Notes: generated by a model from the letters alone, not told the origin. 64,000 nucleotides of DNA from Hibiscus mutabilis (GCA_019671005.1 CM033728.1:23263099-23327098); one strand, 5' to 3'. Positions 1 to 11,014 are shown, numbered from the stretch's first letter. A program made the numbers and translations.

Positions 1-34
1 CTATGCTCATCGTGAGGGGCGCAATAACACGGAT

Positions 35-521
35 TTGATCGTAGGTACTTTCACCTTGCAATCTTTGTCATTGTTTTCTTTGATTGATTTAGGGTCTATG
101 CATTCATATATCTTGAGTGAACATGCATCATTGTTGAATGTTCCTATTGAAATTTTGGATATTGGCATGATGGTAACTAGTTCTTTTAGGGAGACGATTA
201 CAGCAAGAAGGTTGTATAGGCGTTGTCCTTTGACGGTGCAAGGTTATAAGTGAACACAAGGTGGCAGAGTTTCCATTTCATGGTTTTGATGTTATTTTGG
301 GTATGGATTGGCTAAGTGAACTCAAGGCGGTGGTAGATTGTGAGTCAAAAAGGATTTATTTGAAGTTGGCCGATGATTATGAAGTTGTGGTGGTTGGTGA
401 GAATGTGAAATTCTTGTCCAATGTTGTTTCGACTACCCGAGTAGAAGGGATTATGTTGGATGGTTGCCAAGCCTACTTGGCTATTGTTATGAATTCGAAA
501 GCCAAGGGTGTTCGAGTGTAG
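35..521 (+). pseudogene. Retropepsin-like aspartic protease remnant
   Basis: The protease would cut the Gag-Pol polyprotein inside virus-like particles. The catalytic region starts at the Asp codon 86-88 and reads Leu-Ile-Asp-Leu-Gly-Ser-Met-His. The family normally has Asp-Ser-Gly-(Ser/Ala)-Thr, so the Ser and Thr positions are altered here. A stop at 251-253 and a small deletion break the frame. A second stretch from 261 continues with the family-typical block Phe-Asp-Val-Ile-Leu-Gly-Met-Asp-Trp-Leu, then a stop at 519-521. The two blocks are colinear with chromovirus protease, so identification is firm and loss of function is clear. Confidence 0.85.
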
Positions 522-1480
522 GACATTCGAGTTGTTTGTGATTATTCAAAAGTTTTTCCTAAGGAATTGTTGGGCTTACCTCCAAATAGGGAGGTGGAGA
601 TTTGTATTGAGACGTATGAAGGTACAACTCTGGTGTCTATTGCTCCTTATTGGGTGGCACCGAAGGAGTTGAAGGATTTAAAGTCTCAGATCCTGGAGTT
701 GTTAGATCATGGGTTCATTTGACCAAGTGTTTCTCCATGGGGTGCTCCAGTTCTCTTTGTGAAGAAGAATGATGGATCGATGCGTATGTGCATTGATTAC
801 CGCCAGTTGAATAAGTTGACGGTGAAGAATAAATATCCGTTGTCATGGATTGATGACCTGTTTGATCAGTTTTAAGGGGGAGCGGTGTTTTTGAAGATTA
901 ATTTAAGGTTGGGGTACTACCAGTGAAAGGTAAAGGATGTGGATGTGCACAAGATCATGTTTTGTACAAGGTAGGGCATTATGAGCTTTTGGTAATGTCG
1001 TTTGGTTTGACGAATGCCCCGATGGCTTTCATGGATATGATGAATAGGGTTTTCTATGAGTACCTTGATCGTTTTGTGGTTGTTTTTATCGATGATATTC
1101 TCATGTACTCTCGTACCGAGGAAGAGCACGATCAGCATCTACGTATAGTTTTGCAAATCTTGAAGGATAATTAGTTTTATGCTAAGTTGAGCAAGTGCGA
1201 GTTTTGGCTCAAGGAGGTGATGTTTCTTGGACATGTGGTATCCGTGGAGGGTATTCACGTTGATCCATAGAAAATTGAGCCTATTCTCAATTGGAAACAA
1301 TCTAAAACTGTGTCAGAAGTGCATAGTTTTCTTGGGTTGGCTGGTTATTATCGCCATTTTGTTGAAGGGTTTTCTAGCATTGCAGCTATGTTGACCAAGT
1401 TGTTGCAGAAGAATGTTCCTTTTGTGTGGACAGAGAAGCAGCAGCGCTTTGAGAAGTTAAAGGGGTTTTAACACATGCTC
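522..1480 (+). pseudogene. Reverse transcriptase remnant
   Basis: This segment follows the protease and aligns by eye with Ty3/gypsy RT. Visible blocks include Cys-Ile-Asp-Tyr-Arg-Gln-Leu-Asn-Lys near 790-815, Phe-Gly-Leu-Thr-Asn-Ala-Pro near 1000-1020, and the catalytic Phe-Ile-Asp-Asp box near 1087-1098, which is preserved. Stops lie at 720-722 (TGA), 873-875 (TAA), 1172-1174 (TAG) and 1268-1270 (TAG). Around 965-970 a base appears lost within an Arg-Tyr-Gly-His-Tyr-type block, shifting the frame. In related proteins the stop positions are Arg or Gln, so most stops fit C-to-T changes. Confidence 0.9.
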
Positions 1481-1925
1481 TTGTGTTGATTCAACCGGAA
1501 TCTAGGAAGGAGTTTGTGGTTTATAGTGATGCATCGTACGTTGTCTTGGGATGTGTGCTGATGTAGGATGGGAAGGTTGTGGCTTATGCATCGAGGAAGT
1601 TGAAAGTTCATGAGCGCAATTACCCAACTCATGATTTGGAGCTGGCTGTTGTTGTGTTTACCTTAAAGATTTGGTGACACTATCTTTATGGTAAAAAATG
1701 TATGGTCTTTACGGACCATAAGAGCTTGAAATATTTGATGTCTCAAAAGGATTTGAACCTTAGGCAACAAAGGTGGTTGCAGTTGCTTAAGGATTATGAC
1801 CTAACTATAGAGTATCATCCAAGAAAAGTCAATGTGGTTGCGGATGCGTTGAGTCGTAAGGTGGCGGTACACGGGAAGGTGGGTTGTTGGCTGAATTGCA
1901 AGTTAAGCCTACATTGTCACGGTTG
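1481..1925 (+). pseudogene. RNase H domain remnant
   Basis: The domain would degrade RNA in the RNA-DNA hybrid during reverse transcription. It begins with a Tyr-Ser-Asp-Ala-Ser block near 1522-1540 and includes Thr-Asp-His-Lys-Ser-Leu-Lys-Tyr-Leu near 1709-1737. It ends with Glu-Tyr-His-Pro-Arg-Lys and Ala-Asp-Ala-Leu-Ser-Arg-Lys (about 1811-1860), the usual RNase H end in this clade. Stops at 1564-1566 (TAG) and 1675-1677 (TGA) replace expected Gln and Arg codons. A frame change at about 1460-1475 precedes it. The integrase linker follows directly. Confidence 0.88.
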
Positions 1926-2690
1926 AATAAGGCTAAGCAACCGTTTGATGATTCCTTGGTTCCTCATGTTAAGGACATAGCTGATGGTAATCCGACGGAT
2001 TTCTATTTTGATGATGATGATATTTTGTGCTTCAAGAGTATAATAGTGGTGTCGGAAGTCTCGGAGCTTGGGCATACTATCTTAATGGAAGCACATTCTA
2101 GTCCTTTTGCTATGCATCCTGGTAGTACCAAAATGTATCGTGATTTGAAGGAAAGGTATTATTGGGTTGGTTTGAAAAAGGATGTGGCAGAATTTGTGTC
2201 CAAGTGTATGATGCGTCAGTGGGTTAAAGCTGAACATCAGTTTCCATCCGGGTTGTTACAATCGTTGAGGATTTCGGAATGAAAATGGGAGAGAATCACC
2301 ATGGATTTCGTAATAGGGTTACCGTTGACACCGGCTAAAAAGAATTCTATTTGGGTGATTGTTGATCGGTTTACGAAGTGTGCACATTTTCTGCTACTGC
2401 ATACAACGTACACCTTGGACAAGCTAGCGGATTTTTTTACCTCTGAGATTGTGCGTTTGCACAGGGTACCAAAGTCTATCGTTTCATATAGAGATCTGAG
2501 GTTCACGTCAAGGTTTTGGAGATGTTGCATTGAGATTTGGGTTCGAGGTTGAGTTTTAGTACCGCGTATCATCCTCAGATGGAAGGGTAATCTGAGCGAG
2601 TTATCCAGATCTTGGAGGATATGTTGAGGTGTTGTATAATTGAGTTCGAAGGAACCTGAGCGAAGCATTTACCATTGGTTGAATTTGCTT
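1926..2690 (+). pseudogene. Integrase zinc finger and DDE core remnant
   Basis: Integrase would insert the cDNA into chromosomal DNA. The N-terminal HHCC finger is present as Glu-Ala-His...Met-His-Pro-Gly (about 2090-2125), but the second Cys of the final Cys-x2-Cys is missing (Cys-Met-Met-Arg). The catalytic core begins with Met-Asp-Phe near 2319. The second catalytic Asp, expected in a Ser-Asp-Arg-Asp block near 2490, reads Tyr. The His-Pro-Gln...Ser-Glu-Arg block with the catalytic Glu is at about 2570-2605. It is broken by TAA at 2588-2590, where the family has Gln. A TGA at 2280-2282 replaces an expected Trp. The core is catalytically dead. Confidence 0.88.
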
Positions 2691-3358
2691 ATAATAACAG
2701 TTATCAAGTGAGCATACAAATGGCACCATTTGAGGCATTGTATGGTCGGAGGTGTCGTACGCCCTTGTGTTGGGCCGAGGTAGGGGAAAAGCATGTTTCC
2801 TTGCCACATATGTTGAAGGACACGGATGAGAAAGTTAATCTTGTGTGTGAACGCTTGAAAGCGACTGCGGATCGGCAGAAATCTTACGCGAATTTGAAGC
2901 GTAGGGAAATTGAATATGCGGTGGGCGATCGCGTGTTCTTAATGGTGTCACCGTTGAAGAAGGTGATGCGATTCGGGCGAAAGGGTAAGCTTAGCCCGAG
3001 GTTTATTAGACTGTATGAGATCGTTGAGCGAGTTGGTGCTATGGCTTATCGGTTGAGGTTGCCTCCCGAGCTTGAGAAAATACAAGATGTGTTCCATGTA
3101 TCCATGTTACGGAGGTATCGGTCGGATCCTTCGCATGTTATGCTGGTGGAACATATAGAGTTGAGATCGAATTTATCCTATGATGAGGAGCCGATGGGAA
3201 TCCTTGATTCCAGCAGTAAAGTTCTACGAGGTAAGATGATAGAACTGGTTAAAGTCTTGTGGCGTCATCGGGGTGTCGAGGAAGCCACTTGGGAAAACAA
3301 GGCGGATATGGTAGAGCAATTTCCGCATCTTTTTCCTCCAAGTAAATTTCGAGGATGA
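2675..3358 (+). pseudogene. Integrase C-terminus with chromodomain, open frame
   Basis: This is the longest uninterrupted stretch of this element, 227 codons. It starts inside the integrase end of the polyprotein, so the apparent ATG is not a real start. The first third carries the family block Ala-Leu-Tyr-Gly-Arg-Arg-Cys-Arg-Thr-Pro. The middle has the GPY/F region, whose usual Gly-Pro reads Arg-Leu. The last 60 residues form a chromodomain, with aromatic residues in the Val-Leu-Trp and Thr-Trp-Glu blocks. Chromodomains of this type are thought to guide insertion to modified chromatin. It ends just before the polypurine tract. Confidence 0.88.
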
Positions 3359-3366
3359 AATTTCTT

Positions 3367-3378
3367 AAGAGGGGAGAG
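3367..3378 (+). promoter_or_regulatory. Polypurine tract
   Basis: AAGAGGGGAGAG sits two bases before the LTR start TGTAGCG at 3380. In LTR elements this tract primes plus-strand DNA synthesis. The minus-strand element A has the equivalent tract at 47626-47640. Confidence 0.88.
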
Positions 3379-5092
3379 TTGTAGCGCCCTGGTTTTGGGC
3401 CTAGCGGTTTTAGGCTAGCTAGGCAGTCTGGTGGACCGGGTTAGAGATTCGAGTCGAATTCAGGAGCAAATATTTTTCTGAAACATAAAAATATGGAAAA
3501 TGTGTAAAAATCATATTTTATTATATTAAAAATATTGGTGAAAGCAATTTTGGAAAATAAGCTTTGCAGGGGTGACATTTTGGCTAGTGACCAAAATGCA
3601 ACTTTTGAAAACTATTTTTAAAAGGTGACTGTTTTGTAAAGAGTCAAAACTTTGAATCTTAAGGAGCTATTTTACCATTTGGTCTCATCTGAGTTTTTCC
3701 TTAACTTGGATTATTTTAAAATGGTTTTTATTAAATGAATTAAAAGTGATTTAGTTAAGGTGGGTATTTTCTTTTAAAACAATATTGGGTGTAACTTCTT
3801 TTCTCTCATATTTTCTCTCAAAAAACTCTCAGCCAAGCACTCATTTTCCATTAGATATTTAAGGTAATTATCTTAATTTCTTAACTCTTTTAATTACTAA
3901 ATGATTTCTCAAGTTGTTTTCCAAAAATCTCATTGGATATCTTTGTTTTCAAGAGGAAAAACCATCCAATTGAGGGGAAACTCATTAATTGGAGGTAAGT
4001 TTGTTCTTCTCCTCTAATGAAAGGTTCTTTACTGAAATTCCCAAGTTCTTGGCTCTTTACATATGTTTTCTAATAGGTTTTGATTAATTAAGTATGGATT
4101 TTGGATTTAAAGAGGTTTAATTGATGGATCTTGTGATTTTTGATTTGAATCTATTTTTCCAGAGTTATGGATTGATTTCAATCATATTTTGGATGTATTA
4201 TAATGTGGATGTGTTGTTTTTAATAATGGAATCCCGGAGTTTGTTGAATCTCTAATTGGTTAGGTTGTTAGTTAAGAGTTTTTGAGTTGTTTAAGGAGTT
4301 TAATCATTGTTGGAAGTAAAAGGATGGCGTGAATGAGTTTTTAGATGTTAATTGATGAGGTTTGAAGTTTTGAATCGTTATATTATGGATGGGTTATGAT
4401 TGAGTAGTGTTTGAGATTGATTTCGGTAAGTTTTGGATGAGTTTTGAGTGGGCATTTTGAGAGCTACGGGTTTTTGGATTTAAACAGAGAGTTCGATGCA
4501 TTTTAATGTATGTTTCCTGTAGTTTTGTGTGATCGAAACAGGGGAGGATCAAGTCGTAGCATCTTGAGGTGGTTCTAAGCTTGTCAGGAGCTTGTTTCGC
4601 GGTAGCAAGCAAGGCAAAGTGAAATCGGTGAGTGGAAACGGTTTTAAAAGTCTTTCAAAGGTTTGAAAGTGGATTTGGAAGTTTAGGTTAAGTTTGAAAC
4701 ACTTACCTAAACTTGGAAGTAAGTTTCCCTCCTTTGCTCTTTAATATCGATTCGGATATTAGCATGTGTGATTCATGTTTTGGTCGTAAACATGGTTGAT
4801 ATTACTTACTGTAAATGCATGGTTTTAAAGTACATATGCAATGGTTTAAAAGTATTTTGAATGCTGGTGAGCCTTGGTTTTTATTTTGGTCGAGAATGTC
4901 ATATTGCTACGGCAATGTGATTTGCATATGTGAGGATTTTGTGAAATGCATTGCAAAACAATGAGTAAATGGTTTTCTGAATGATATAATGGCTATGTGA
5001 CAAGGTGCGAAAACATCTGGATATAGTTGGCATGCCATAGGATAAAATGCACTATAATATGTTTAAAAATTGATCGTGAGTTAAGAGTCCTT

Positions 5093-5324
5093 GAGGTATA
5101 GCGGTCGGCTACTCGAACTATGTTTTATCACTTGGGTTGAGCGGTCGGTTCCCCTTGTTGATGTATAGCTTGCGGTCGGCAAGGTTATAAAGTCATGTAG
5201 TCGGCATGGGGTAGTCTCGATGACGGTCGGGCATTAAGCAAGATCTGTGTATCCGATGTATAAGTTAACAGTCGGTTAACTAAAGATTAGCGGTCAGCTA
5301 ATCAAGGATAGTGGTCGACTATCC
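5093..5324 (+). repeat. Array of eight hairpins with shared loop and variable stems
   Basis: Eight inverted repeats occur in a row. Loops are at 5103-5107, 5143-5147, 5174-5178, 5199-5203, 5225-5229, 5270-5274, 5292-5296 and 5313-5317. Loop sequence is GGTCG in five, AGTCG in two and GGTCA in one. Stems differ: TAGC/GCTA, GAGC/GTTC (one G-T pair), CTTGC/GCAAG, CATGT/GCATG (one G-T pair), ATGAC/GGCAT (one mismatch), GTTAAC/GTTAAC, GATTAGC/GCTAATC, GGATAGT/ACTATCC. The last three are spaced exactly 21 bp apart. Function is unknown. Confidence 0.9.
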
Positions 5325-5378
5325 GGGGTCGCTATAATTGCCAATATATGAGATTTCTAATGTTGAAATTTGTTTATA

Positions 5379-5533
5379 ATGCTTTGGGATTTAAGCATGG
5401 TTTATGTTTATATTGCTTTGGGATTTAAGCATGGTTTTGTAATTGATGCTTTGGGAATTCAAGCATGGTTTTGTAATTGATGCTCTGGGAATTCAAGCAT
5501 GGTGTTGTATTTGATGCTTTGGGATCTAAGCAT
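5379..5533 (+). repeat. Five tandem units with ATGCTT/AAGCAT hairpin
   Basis: Units lie at 5379-5398, 5412-5432, 5446-5466, 5480-5500 and 5514-5533, spaced 33 or 34 bp apart. Each has arms ATGCTT and AAGCAT around a loop beginning TGGGA. Two copies have one arm mismatch (TTGCTT, ATGCTC). The stem is constant here, unlike the neighbouring array. Confidence 0.88.
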
Positions 5534-6984
5534 GTGGAATAAATCGTTTTAAATATGGTCGAAATGCATGATTTGGTTTGGAATCATTGAACTTGCATAG
5601 GTCGTAAGCATGGTTTGAAAACAAGTGTTAATTTCGGAGGGTTTTAAATGCATCATTGTTTTAAGAGCATCCTCACTAAGCAAGTGTGCTTACGCTCTCT
5701 TTTCCCTAATGATGCTGAGCATTAAAGTAAGAAGGTAGGAAAGGCAAGGATAAAGTGATCCCAAGACAAGACTATTTGAGTATGAACTCGATTTTGGTTT
5801 CCGGTTAATGAGGCAATGTGTTCGCCTCGTATTTTGGGATTTGTAATTCTATTTTCCCTGGTGTTTTGGGCATGTGTAATGATGTTATTTCCTAGTTTGA
5901 TTGATGTTGTTATGCCTTTTGTGCTTCATACTTACAGTTGAGGTTTTATGGTTCCCTAGGTATGCATATAGATGGTTTTGCTTGGTTGGTATGCTTTGGT
6001 GATCTTAGCATGATGAATGTGATATGGATATGGTGTTGGTTTGATGCTTGTGCTGAGATTGTCCTATTGGTGCATTTTGGTATGTTTGGTATCATGGCTT
6101 AGGAACCTTTGGATTTGTGTGACATGTTTGCCTGGGTAATTTTGGCATGGATGCGAGCTTATACAAGTATGAATGTTTGTATGCATGTACACAAGTTGTT
6201 AGGACTCAAATGTATCTATATTCGAATGAAAAACCAGCTGAAAATGACATTACAGGCCCAAGCGTACTGAAATGCAGGGGGCCGAATTGGTACAGCTAGG
6301 CATTTCCAGGAAGGGTGTTTCGGTACAAGTAAGGTGTTTCGATACGGTGTTGAGCTACTGGAATTTCACTTTTTGGAAGAGAGCCCACGTACCGAAACAC
6401 TAGTTCCTAGTATCGGTACAATGTTTAATGAATAAAAAATGGAATTTATTTTCGATATAGCATACCAGTACGGAACCTGGTGCTCTGAAACGATGTGTTT
6501 CATGTTGTTTCGATACGGGCCTTGGTGTATCGAAATGGTGGCAGTTAATTATGTTAGAATGTCTTGATGGGCAGTTTTGGATTCTTTCTTTTGAGTCCCT
6601 AGTTCTTGTTTTGTCAATTAAATGAGTTTTGGTGATCGTTTTAATCTGAAATTTGACATGATGGCATGAAATCTGACTAATTAAGGATTGGTAACTTAGA
6701 TTTCAGTTTAAGTCCTTAAAATTATCAGTTTTGCAATCTAGTCCCTGTAAGGTGTGGTATGCAATTGGTGGTTCTCCCGTGCTTGGTTTTCCTTGGAATT
6801 TTAACCGCGGCAAGTATGAACATATAGGTTTAATAATTCACATCTAGACAAGATAAAAGGAAAAAAATGGACCGACTTTTTGTAACCTTTCTCTGGTTTG
6901 CTTTGGCAAACCTAATGTAGCTCACTCGGTTCGGTCAGGCGTCTAGGCCGGGTCGAGGGGGTTACATCAACATTCAAAAAAAAG

Positions 6985-7420
6985 CTTAACATCATGCCCG
7001 AAGGTATTACTGATGGCCCAACGGTCTTATCATATGCCCAAATGACTTATCGGTGGCCCGAAGGATTTATCATCATGCCCGAAGGACTTACTGATGGCCC
7101 GAAGGACTTAAGATCTGGATTCACGCCAAAAATGGCTACCAATCTCCCTTGAAATCTGGATTCATGCCGAAATTGGTTACCAATATCCCTTAAAACGCTG
7201 CCCCATTTTCAACCAGCCTTGACATCACAATAAGTTTAGCATCATGCTCGAAGGACTTATCACCATGCCTGAAGGACTTACCGGTGGCCCGAAGGACTTA
7301 TCATCATGCCTGAAGGACTTACTGATGGCCCGAAGGACTTAAGATCTGGATTCACTCCGAAAATGGCTGCCAATCTCCCTTAAAATATGGATTCACGCCG
7401 AAAACGGCTACCAATATAAA
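6985..7420. repeat. Degenerate tandem repeats with GCCCGAAGGACTTA core
   Basis: The words GCCCGAAGGACTTA, GCCTGAAGGACTTA and variants recur about ten times, with spacers such as TCATCAT and CTGATG. A second word, a GGATTCACGCC-type sequence followed by a short A-rich stretch and GGC, appears four times. It resembles a composite minisatellite inside the 3' non-coding part of the Tat-like element. No coding potential was seen. Confidence 0.85.
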
Positions 7421-7540
7421 TCTTCAATAAAATCTATTTCTTTAACATAAAGTCGCAGATCATATTCTTTAGTAATCTTCAAATATATGTTCAAAACAAA
7501 CAAAATGCTTTTAAATTAGCATGCCCATATCTATATGATG

Positions 7541-7715
7541 CATGCGATGTAAAACTTTTTCTTCATTTCCTTTCTTCTCTCTTCTTTATTTTTTCATTCG
7601 TTTCTCTTTCTTTCTTCTTCTTTCTTTTCTTTTCTCTTCTTTTTTCTTTTTCTTCTCTTTCTCTTTCTTTTTCTTTCTTCTTTATATTTCGTTCTTCTTT
7701 CTTTTTTTTTCAATT
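7541..7715 (-). repeat. Long pyrimidine tract (polypurine on minus strand)
   Basis: About 170 bases are almost purely C and T on the plus strand. On the minus strand, the element's sense strand, this is a long purine tract. The plus-strand open frame across it is rich only in Phe, Ser and Leu and is an artefact of composition. A purine tract could act near plus-strand priming, but no LTR edge follows it here. Confidence 0.8.
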
Positions 7716-8169
7716 TGTTTTGAAATCTTATTCCCTGAAAGGACATTCTTCAAATTTCTTCACTTCGTTTCTTTGCAGTATGCTTTTTGCTCTTTATTTC
7801 ATCAGTCTTCATTTCATCAATTTTATATCGATGCTCTTATCTCTTTAGCGCGAGTAACGCTATTCTTCTTTTTCGGGATTTCTTCCCATTTTGTAAATCC
7901 TTCTTATAGTCCTTATTCTATCCTTAGGTAGGGACTTTCATCATTCATCTCATTCAACATTGCCCCAATCATTCTTCGGGCTCAAATGCTTTTCTCATCT
8001 TTGACCCAACACTCTGAGTCCAAATCTGTCTTAACATTAGGGCTGGCAAAATGCCCCACGCCCTAAAATCATCTCTAAAATACAATCTTCTTGTAGTATC
8101 TGAGCGGGAACCAACTCTCGGTCCCTACGCTTTGATTCTCATTTAAAATTTCTTAACAAAAAGGTATTC
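7716..8169. other. Non-coding spacer of Tat-like element
   Basis: No gene-like frame, repeat array or LTR edge is visible. The CCCCACGCCCTAAAATC area near 8050 resembles 3' non-coding DNA of Tat-type elements from memory only. Confidence 0.5.
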
Positions 8170-9303
8170 GTTTCAAAATTAAAACTTAGATAAAATGTCA
8201 AACATCTTTGAAAATTAATGTTTGAGAGAAAAACTATAGATATCTTAAAAAATCAATGTTTTTTTAAATGCCAAACATCTTTAAAAATTGATGTTTAGAC
8301 AAAATGGTAACTATTAAAGGATTCAAAATTCAGAGAAAAATACCAAACATTTTTGAAAAATTAATGTTTAGAGTAAATGATAAGTATTAAATGAATTCAA
8401 AGTTCAAAAGAAACCAATCGTTTTTGAAAATCAATATTTGTTAAGTATTAGAAGAATCAAAATTCGAAAAAAATCAAAATATTTCGAAAATTAATGTTTG
8501 AAGAAAATGGTAAATATCAAAATTTGAAAAATAATGCCAAACATTTTGAAATTTGATGTTTGGAGGAAATAATGAAGATTAAAAAATGCCAAACATTTTT
8601 TTTTTAAAAATTAATGTTCGGAAGAAATGGTCAGCATTAAAAGAATCAAAATTTGAGAGAAAATGCCAAACTTTTTTGGAATTAATGTTTGGAAGAAAGC
8701 TATCTTAAAAATCAAGGTTTAGAAAAGAATGCCAAACATTCTTGCAAACTAGTATTTGAAAAAATCAAAATTCGAAGGAAAATACCAAACATTTTTGGAA
8801 ACTGATGTTTGAAGGAAATGGCTAATATTAAAGGAATCAAAATTTGAAGAAAGCCAAACATTAATGTTTGGACGAAATGGTAAATATTAAAGGAATCCAA
8901 GATTCAAAAAATGGCAAACATTTTGAAAATTGATGTTTGGAAGAAATGATAAAAGAATCGAAATTCAAAAAAAAGTCAGACATTTTGAAAATTAATGTTA
9001 GGAAGAAGAGAAAAAATCAAAATTCAAAAAGTTGCCAAACACTTTTTTTGAAACTTAATGTTTGAAAGAAATCATAATTATTAAAAGAGTCAAAAATTGA
9101 GAGAAAACGCCAAACATTTTCAAAAAATAATGTTTGGAAGAAATGAAAAGAGGCCAAGCAGTTTTTTTGAAAATCAATGCTTGGAAGAAATGATAAATAT
9201 TAAAAGAATTAAAATTCAAAAAATGCCAAACATTTTTGAAAATTAATATTTGAAAGAAATGATTGTTATTAAAAATGTCAAACATTTTGGAAAATTTATG
9301 TTA
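8170..9303. repeat. Minisatellite of about 18 hairpin units (55-75 bp)
   Basis: Each unit contains a CCAAACAT-type arm, an A/T-rich loop, an ATGTTTGG-type arm, then a linker such as AAGAAATGG...AAAATTC. One copy, at 8854-8871, has no loop and is the perfect 18-bp palindrome CCAAACATTAATGTTTGG. The copy at 9154-9184 has arms CCAAGCA/TGCTTGG, a paired A-T to G-C change relative to the others. Copies with AAACATC/GATGTTT (near 8272) show another paired change. Open frames on the minus strand here only translate the repeat. Confidence 0.88.
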
Positions 9304-10528
9304 GGCCCCTAAACTTTTCCTCATATTATGCGACCTTATTTCCATCCAGGTTCTTTCTTCATTTCATTCTTTATTTCCCTAAACCGCTCAACATATCATG
9401 GCTGTAACCCGCTTTAAGCCTCTAAGTTGTCTGACATGTGAACTTTTGTCCTTATCTTCATTACAGCCATTGATGGGTTATAACTCTGCATTAGGTCGAT
9501 TGATTGCATCCACTTTCTTGTATTCTGAATCTCATCCTTGAAGTAATACATGAAATCTTTGTTGCTTAAAATTGTCATTTTGAAGATCGTCACTCCAATA
9601 AAAGGTGTCCTTTAGATTAACATACAAGAGCTTGAAACCAAAATTATAATAATAAAGAAAATAGAATAGGAGTTTTGAATATCAACTGCAAGAGCATCTC
9701 AAATTCAACCTTTTGGTGATCATTCCAAACATAGCTAGCGTCTGATGTTGTGGCAATTTGAAGTCGTAAAATCTCCTTGTATGACTCTGTTCATCCTTAT
9801 GCTTTTCTCATTGCTACAAATGCTACTCCTTCTCAATTCTCATTATTTACTCCACCCAAGAAAAATGGACTTGTTTAACCATTAGAGCGCAAAAAATATC
9901 ATTCTAAGAATAGGGTTTTAAGTGCATGTGTGTGCTACTGACTATACTTATCCTATTGTTCATTTCTTTCTTCTCGTTCTTTCTCCTCGGTCATTCATTA
10001 TTATTATTTTAGGGAAATCAACTCATCACAGTCCTTTGTCTCGAGGATAATGATGGAGCAAACAACACTACCACGGGTTACTCGGCATAGTCATGATTTG
10101 AAAATATTACCATCACTCATGAAGCTTAGATTTCTTGATTCAGATGGTGCATTCAACCTTATTTACTTTTTTGCTTCAGCGGAGTGCCCTAAAATTTCCA
10201 CACTCTTATCCGAATGTGCCCATTACTAGGCTTCGAACATTGGAGCGCTTTTTCTCTATTCATTCATCATTATTATTATTCTCAATCGTTAATCATAATC
10301 CATTATTATTTTATGCACATTTACTTATTTCAATTGTTAATTATAATCCATTGATAAGTTTGCGCTTAGAATTTCAATTTCAAGCAACTCTATACGGTTA
10401 AATTTTGGAGCTTTTTCCTCACTGAATGTCATCAAAGGAGTAGTAATCTTGTTTTACCGACCAGAGTCTGTTAGGGGAAAATTAGACCTCATCATTATCA
10501 CAACATCCAATTGATCTAAGAATCAATG
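9304..10528. other. Non-coding DNA of Tat-like element
   Basis: A/T-rich sequence without LTR edges, tandem repeats or credible protein similarity. A short plus-strand open frame near 10135-10401 has no recognisable domain and is rejected. Confidence 0.55.
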
Positions 10529-11014
10529 TGTAACATCCAAAACTTATACTCGTAATTGAATATGCATTATAGATGTTACTTAAACATGCTCCTGAAAGTT
10601 AAGCTTAAATTTTTTTATCCCTATACGATTCATCGTCTAGCTGATTATTTAAACTATCATTATAATTCAATTTAATACATCATATACTATCAGTAAGTAA
10701 ATAGTTTACATGCCCACTAGAGATTGTCATATTTAGAATGTCTTACTGATGTTCTGTAGATTGTAGCTTGAACAACATGCTTGACTCCTCTTCAAGTGCT
10801 CCAACTTGACCTACGTGTGAAACAATCACACGCTAAGTACGAACTTAGTGATGCAGTTAAACTTATTTATTTTAAAAACATGAAATAATGTAATACAATA
10901 TGTTATATATAAAAGTGCATTTCATTTTCTCTATAACATGGCAATTATATCACAATGTACATATATCATGTATCATAACTATCATATAAATCATGTTATT
11001 ATTGCATAATATAT

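Larger units (their letters stand above)
1..6966 (+). mobile_element. Tekay/Del-like chromovirus, 3' part, decayed
   Basis: This is a Ty3/gypsy element whose 5' LTR, PBS and gag lie left of the window. Visible in order are protease, reverse transcriptase, RNase H, integrase, a chromodomain, a polypurine tract and a complete 3' LTR. The order RT-RNase H-integrase-chromodomain defines a chromovirus, and the long LTR suits the Tekay/Del clade (clade is inference). The reading frame has many stops and several frameshifts, so the copy cannot encode working enzymes. The LTR ends TGTAG...TTACA at 6966. The TSD cannot be checked because the left flank is absent. Confidence 0.93.
3380..6966 (+). repeat. 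Complete 3' LTR (3587 bp) of the plus-strand chromovirus
   Basis: The left edge is TGTAGCGCCCTGG right after the polypurine tract, and the right edge is GGGGGTTACA at 6957-6966. Both ends match the inverted ends of element A on the minus strand (TGTAACCCCC at 23376, and the LTR edge at 47625), which fixes the boundaries. The LTR holds no credible ORF. It contains two hairpin-type repeat arrays (5093-5324 and 5379-5533) and degenerate CGATACGG-type motifs around 6290-6530. Confidence 0.92.

Noticed and set aside
5093..5324. CRISPR-like array (short conserved unit with variable flanks)
   Set aside because: The constant part is only a five-base loop, the variable parts are self-complementary, spacing is irregular, and the setting is a plant LTR.
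7542..7931. 129-codon plus-strand frame rich in Phe and Ser
   Set aside because: It translates a pyrimidine tract; no domain and composition alone explains it.
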